Shown here piece after piece: positions 59,064-64,000 of a DNA stretch of 64,000 nucleotides (the stretch's first letter is position 1; every line of letters starts with the position of its first letter). Source of the DNA: Margaritifera margaritifera (Eukaryota; Mollusca; Bivalvia; Unionida; Margaritiferidae); NCBI GenBank assembly GCA_029931535.1, contig JAQPZY010001665.1, positions 4,027,501 to 4,091,500 on the forward strand, written 5' to 3'. Made by a program: the position numbers and the translations under genes. Under the pieces are notes generated by a model. It did not search any database. It was not told the origin of the DNA and saw nothing but the letters and a program-made list of their open reading frames with translations.

Positions 59064-59569
59064 CGAAATATGTATCAAACACTTACTTAACTGTCTTATG
59101 ACCTCATCTACTTTTCATCAGTAATTGTTTGTACAGATAACAATGTAATGCACATTATTGAGAACTACTGAAAAAATCATAATAATCCCCAGCTTCTGAT
59201 GATAATGCACTACTAATTTTTTTTTTTTTATGAATATGATCCCGTCTTGAAACTTAATGATTTAAAAATAAAATTTCTTGCACTCACTCTTCTGTCAATG
59301 TTGGCATCATCAATAGCTGTGTGAAGGCATTTGTTACAGATTTTGTAAACATCTTTTAAACCCCTTGATGGATTTTCTTCATATTTCATTTTAATATTTA
59401 GAGAGTTAACATCATGAGAGTCAGTGTTTCAATCTTCATGAATTTTGGTTTACCTTTTCAAGTAACAGTTATATTCTACATCTTGCTATCTGCTAACCTT
59501 GAATAAATGTTTCAGTGACAAATGTGTAAAACGAGAAAAGAAAAAGTGAGAAGACAGGGTGATGAATCT

Positions 59570-60760
59570 ATGCAGGAGGCAATTCGATTCTAAAATTTAG
59601 AAATGGCAAAAGATATCAATCAGAAAGGTGTCCCCAAATATAAACTGGGTGATAGGATAACTTGCCGCATAGCCTCTGACTCATCTATAAAGCCAGGTCC
59701 CGAAACAAAGCTGCGTTTGGAAGAAGAAAGAAGATAGATAGAAGAATTTTTATCAGTCAGGTTACAGCCTAAATAGGGTTTGGCAGAACCAAACAAAAAA
59801 TCTTGAGCTTAGTGATATAGTTAAGGGAAATATTTCCAATAAATGTATACATGGTAAACCTGGTAATGACTGGTGGTTGGGGTTGATGCCACAAGTATTG
59901 CTGTGCAGCCCCCAGTCATTACACAGAGATGGGGCAATACCTTTGAATCCAACAGTGGTCAAGAACTACTTCAGTCTTCTCTCACATATACTCAATAAAT
60001 ACGATTTAATGCACACACCCATAGCATACTTTAATGCTGATGAAACATATATACCATTAGATCATAAGTCATTGAAAATCATAAAGCTGTCTGGACAAGA
60101 TGCCTATTTGCCTATTTACAGACCAGTGGCAATAAAGCTAACATAACTGTTGTAGCTTGTGCATCAGTCTCTGGCCTCCTCATCCCACCCCATTTAATAT
60201 TCACAGGTAAGCGATTATGGATCATGACATGTTTCAGGGTAAATCGTTGGATAGACTCGGAGCTCTTTAAAAGTAGGGTAACTGGGCACTTTGTCAAGGA
60301 CATTCATCCAACAAGATTAGTAATTTTAATTGGTCACTATACTCGTATCGAGTTGAATGTTGTGAGAAAATGAAAGCAGCTGGGCATAATTCTCTTATGC
60401 ACTTCCACCACACACAAACTACAAGCACTGGATAGGGGGTGTTTCAAGCCTTTGAAGGAACATTATAAAACCTAATACAAATTATCTACGGAAGAAACTC
60501 CAGGCAGACAAGTAGGTTTGTATTTGGCAAGATTTTTGGCAAAGTTTATGTGAAAAGTCTTGGCCCAGTAACCATCATAAACTCCTTCAGTAAATATGGA
60601 ATCTATCCACCCCAGCCTAACATCATCCTAAAGTCAAATGATTTGTCCCCATCTTGTCAGAAATACATATGGACTCAGATCACAATTATTTTTCCTATAA
60701 AGTCCCTACATTCATTTGTCAGCACTGAACTTTCCAGTGTGTTCAAATCCTAATAAATCA
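59570..60760 (+). pseudogene. pogo/Tigger-type (DDE_1) transposase, broken
   Basis: Recognisable blocks in order: an N-terminal helix-turn-helix-like region (59,570-59,740, with Y-K-L-G-D-R and E-E-E-R), a middle region with L-M-P-Q-V-L-L-C-S-P-Q-S-L (59,880) and Y-F-S-L-L-S-H-I-L (59,970), then F-N-A-D-E-T at 60,031-60,048 with the first catalytic Asp. The following V-A-C-A-S-V-S-G strand (60,150), H-F-V-K-D-I-H-P-T-R (60,290) and V-I-L-I-G-H-Y (60,320-60,340) locate the second catalytic site, where the Asp reads as Ile. Frame changes and stops are spread throughout. The enzyme would cut and paste a TA-flanked transposon; terminal repeats are not seen. Confidence 0.75.
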
Positions 60761-60987
60761 TATGTAAATCTAAAATATCTTCAAAGATGAACTCACAGTG
60801 AAGTTCTTGTCATAGGTTAACCGACATTGTTTGGAGCGGCTGGACTGTAAACAAAACAATGAGCAGTGGGTCACAGATTTCACTTCCGGACCAACAAGAA
60901 TGCCTCATTACTCACTGTGCACTGTCACCAAAATAAACACCAACAACCACACCATAATGCTCATATTCTAAGGAATAAACAGTTTCC

Positions 60988-62173
60988 TCAGGGTTTGAAA
61001 AATTTTGAAATCCTGTGGTAGCCCAGGGTTAAGGTTCCCAGGAGGGAGAGATACAGACGAGCAGACAACAAAGTCTTGGTCTGTAATGTCCTTGAAAGTT
61101 CCATGATTTTGTGTATCCTCTCTGGGGGAACACGAACGCGGCCCAGGGAGGTAGGGAGGTAAGGAAATTCATTCCTATGTACGTGAAATCTTGAGAAGGA
61201 ACGAGTTCGGACTTCTCTAGATTTGGAATCAGTCCCAAATGCGTCACCATAGACCAACAGCGGGTCATGTGGCTTCATAGGGACTGTTTGTTTGTGTTGT
61301 GTAGTAGCAAGTCATCGAAATACTGGATTAACGGAATCCCCAAGTATCTCAAGTGTGCAGCTATTACTCCCATGACTCTGGTAAAGATCCTGTGCGCTGA
61401 GGCGAGACCGAATGTCATGGCTCGGAATTGAAATACTTCCTGTCTGATCGAGAACCGGAAATATTTTTGTGCGGCGGAAAAATCAGGATGTGGAAGTATG
61501 CATCCTGAAGATCGATGGAAACTGTCCAGTCGGCTGGTTTAATAGCGTTCCAAACTGAAGTTGCAGTTTCCATCTTGAACGTTTCCGCGTGCAGAAATTT
61601 GTTTAGGGGGGAAAGGTCGATAATCAGTCTCAGTTTTACGCCCTTTTTGGGGACCAGAAAAATCTGGGAGTAGAATGCTGGCAACTCGATGTTTTGAACC
61701 CTCTCTACTGCGCCCTTCCGAAGAAGGGTGTGCACTTCTTCCTTTAATTTGAAAATGTTTGAATGATGGAAGAGGATGGGTGTCCTTGAGAGAGGAGGGA
61801 ATTCTATGAAGCGTGGACGTAAACCCTCGTTGACAATAGAAAGGACCCACTGATCTTCCGTGATGTTCGACCATACCAGTCGAGCACCTACCTGACCTAA
61901 AGGAAGAGGTATGCATTGCAGTAGAGGTGAGGTGTCCCTAGGGACGACCTCTCTTTCCCCCTTTTGCCTCTTTTGGGAAGGGTGAGGCAAAATTAGACCA
62001 TTTTCCCCTGCCCCTGCCTCTCCAGTTACTACGTCGTGTATTTTAAGAGTGCTTATAGGCAGGTTGTCTACTTTGCTGTCGTGATTGCGCATGATGTTTT
62101 GGTACGAATTGTGGCTAACCCATAGCCCTATCAGGACGTGTGTGGACGAAGGCCAGTTTCGACGGAACAGCAA
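60988..62173 (-). pseudogene. DIRS-type reverse transcriptase, broken
   Basis: The frame 62,173-61,415 contains W-V-L-S-I-V-N-E-G (finger region), a conserved Y-S-Q-I-F-L-V-P-K-K-G block, L-R-L-I-I-D-L-S-P-L-N-K-F and motif A D-W-T-V-S-I-D-L-Q-D-A-Y-F-H-I. After a frame change, the catalytic Y-F-D-D-L-L box reads at about 61,302-61,319 and motif D/E follows as N-L-E-K-S-E-L-V-P-S-Q-D-F at about 61,190-61,228. It copies element RNA; the catalytic Asp residues are present, but at least two frameshifts separate the parts. Confidence 0.8.
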
Positions 62174-63865
62174 CCGATGTGAGGGACCTATGTTGTTGGT
62201 CCTTCAAATCCTGAGAGGCGATAGAAGGAATGAGACCGCCGAATAAAGTCTCTGAATCTAGGGGTGCAGCCCTCAGAAGATTTTTGCTATGTTCCAGCAA
62301 AAATTTGGAAGAGTCAAGTGCCACATCTCTACGTAGGTGTAGAAGCTCCGCCGACAACGCCATTGCCGTAGACAATGTGTGTCGTGAAGTTTTTTTTTTT
62401 TTTGCCACAGCCTCTAACAGTCGTTGCAAGGCAATGGTTGATAATGATTTCTCCTTAAGTAAACTGAAGGAAGCTGCTGAAAACAGGTCAGCATGTGAAG
62501 CTATAGTCACTATTGACCTGGCCTTTGATTCTAATGCCTCCAAGGATTTAAACGATAGGCGAGCAAAAGAACCCGCTGAAATGCCTACTTGTCAAGCTTC
62601 AGCGTCCAAGTGGGGGATTAACGGCCAGGCAGGTGAATGGACCTTATAGCTCAAGGCTGAAATTAAGGGCCTCAGTGTAGCAGAGGGGACAGACCACCCT
62701 TTAATCTGTCGCACTGCTTCTTGACCTTTGCTCAGCCATTTCGCAACTTCACGGAAGTAGCAGTAAGTCCGGTCTGAGCATTACTCCTGACAGTTTCTCT
62801 AAACAAGAGAGAATCTTAGTGTCACTTGGACAATTTGGTTATGGGCACATGTCAGGGGGAAGAAGGCGGTATACTTCATTTACAGCCATGTCGAATGACC
62901 AAGTTTCCCTTTCCTTCACCACGTGAGATGATGGTGGTGAGGGGTTGGGAGCACTCTGAATGGTAGGGTATACCCTATCCTCCAGAGTTTCAGGAAATTC
63001 CTGTGAATCTACTAATATTGACAATGCATCATCTTCCTGTTCCAAAACTCGGTGTGAAGCAGGAGAAATGTATCCCGAACGATCCCTCGGCAGGGACGGC
63101 CGGGAAGTAGGGACATATCTATTCTGCGTCTCAGCATGGGGAGCGACAGAATTGTCCTCAGTGGGTGTTATGTATGGAGAGCAAGAACTCTTCTCGCCTC
63201 TCTTTCGTCTCTTAGCAGGAGGGGAATTACTCTTCCCTTCCCTTGACAACCTATTCTGCAGAACTTGTGATGGTCGTCGGATCTTATAACTAGTACATTC
63301 AGAAGGCCACATGGACGATATCCATGGTAGAGGTAGTTCTCTCCTTTGCGGGGTAAAGTTCCACATACCAAATGGATATAAAGGGAACATGGGAAAGGAA
63401 GGGACATCGGCCCGATTTCCTATCCCAGAAGCGTGTCTATTTGCACGTTCTGTCCCTGTAGTGTGACAACTAGGTAATATAGCGAAAGGGGGGTATTCGA
63501 TCCTATCCCTAGCGTTAGACCTAGATTCGGCATGTCTTGCAGACCTTTACCCAGTATAAGGTCTGTCTGTATCCAGTGATAAATGGCCGGTCTGTGACCT
63601 GTCACATAGTCAAGGGCGATCTAGATCTGAGAGAACTTCTCTCAGAACTAGAAGAATTTGAACGACCGCTATACCTCTTGGGTTTGTGTGATGTATTTTT
63701 TTGTATATGACTTCGGATACTATGGAGGTCTTGTTCCTGCCCTGAAGGGAAGACGCAAGGATTCTCCATATTTGGTCTCACTGTAACCCCCTCCAGGGGT
63801 ATAACTGTGTATGCTTGTGGGTCGGTGCTACCCCGCCCTCCCGTAGTTGGGGGGGGGGGGTGCAC
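62115..63865 (-). pseudogene. DIRS gag-like region
   Basis: Frames 63,865-63,602, 63,390-62,839 and 62,543-62,115 on the - strand lie upstream of the reverse transcriptase. The first part is Pro/Ser/Arg-rich, and the middle one has a basic P-P-A-K-R-R-K-R-G-E-K cluster. The last is a Leu/Ala-rich helical segment ending with a D-S-E-T-L-F-G-G motif, typical of the end of DIRS gag-like proteins. Frame breaks and a lysine-run slippage site (62,389-62,403) show decay. A G-run lies at 63,847-63,861. Confidence 0.6.
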
Positions 63866-64000
63866 TCGGACCCAGCAAGTCGATAGCCCTTAATGATAGA
63901 CGCTGCCTTCTTCTTAGAAGACACTCTATCATGACTTGGGAAGGTGCCGCTCCTCCCTCTTATATTCGGGGAATCGCACTCGAACCCTTGAGAGATATCT

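Larger units (their letters stand above)
54800..59560. other. Intergenic, no confident gene
   Basis: AT-rich DNA with an (ATT)n tract and a SINE-like stretch, both listed separately. One 59-codon coding-like frame lies at 57,468. The frames at 56,546-56,830 (-) and 57,962-58,225 (-) show no motif I know. Confidence 0.45.
60985..64000 (-). mobile_element. Truncated DIRS-type tyrosine-recombinase retroelement
   Basis: On the - strand, gag-like frames (63,865-62,115) are followed by a DIRS-type reverse transcriptase (62,173-60,988). RNase H, methylase and tyrosine recombinase, which should follow, are absent, so the copy is truncated at about 60,985. The element's 5' end may lie beyond the window edge. 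GC content is higher than the flanks, which suggests more recent arrival. Confidence 0.75.

Noticed and set aside
58879..59082. 67-codon - strand frame with poly-Asn
   Set aside because: Translation of the (ATT)n microsatellite.

Overview
This is animal nuclear DNA: AT-rich, loaded with microsatellites, with introns, dispersed retroelements and only one convincing host gene. The host gene joins a DZIP3-type HEPN domain, a STAND-type NTPase (nSTAND3-like) and a long ankyrin array. That architecture is typical of the large innate-immunity-like families of lophotrochozoans, above all bivalves and gastropods, so a mollusc is my best guess. This is an inference and no species can be named.

Layout. 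1-1.8 kb: 3' part of a decayed non-LTR retrotransposon. 2.6-4.8 kb: a non-autonomous DNA transposon with terminal inverted repeats and an exact 9-bp target duplication. 5.4-7.3 kb: degenerate tandem repeats. 8.6-9.2 kb: tail of a second non-LTR element. 9.24-10.29 kb: a dense ~30-bp minisatellite related to the subterminal repeats of the Polinton further right. 10.3-15.5 kb: an unusual virus-like element with two convergent gene blocks, a PLA2-like ORF plus DDE integrase on the + strand and a PolB, SF1 helicase and HNH composite on the - strand. 16.0 kb: a hammerhead-ribozyme-like motif before an (AT)n tract.

21.6-47.4 kb: the HEPN-STAND-ankyrin gene on the + strand. Exon 1 is the HEPN domain. 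Four small phase-1 exons encode a linker. The last exon, from 42,729, holds the NTPase core and at least 13 copies of a 201-bp ankyrin unit. Intron 4 contains a 14.3-kb Polinton/adintovirus-like element (about 23,674-38,016) with inverted terminal repeats. It carries relics of protein-primed DNA polymerase, packaging ATPase, integrase with chromodomain, penton-like and hexon-like capsid proteins, a pX-like core protein and an adenain-like protease. All are broken, yet the capsid and protease frames carry many stops and no frameshift.

47.5-59.5 kb has no gene I can support; it holds a ~140-bp satellite at 53.4-54.8 kb and scattered repeats. 59.6-60.8 kb: a dead pogo/Tigger transposase. 61-64 kb (- strand): a truncated DIRS-type retroelement with gag-like and reverse transcriptase parts, running towards the window end. 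Apart from the host gene, essentially all coding sequence here is of mobile or viral origin and inactivated.
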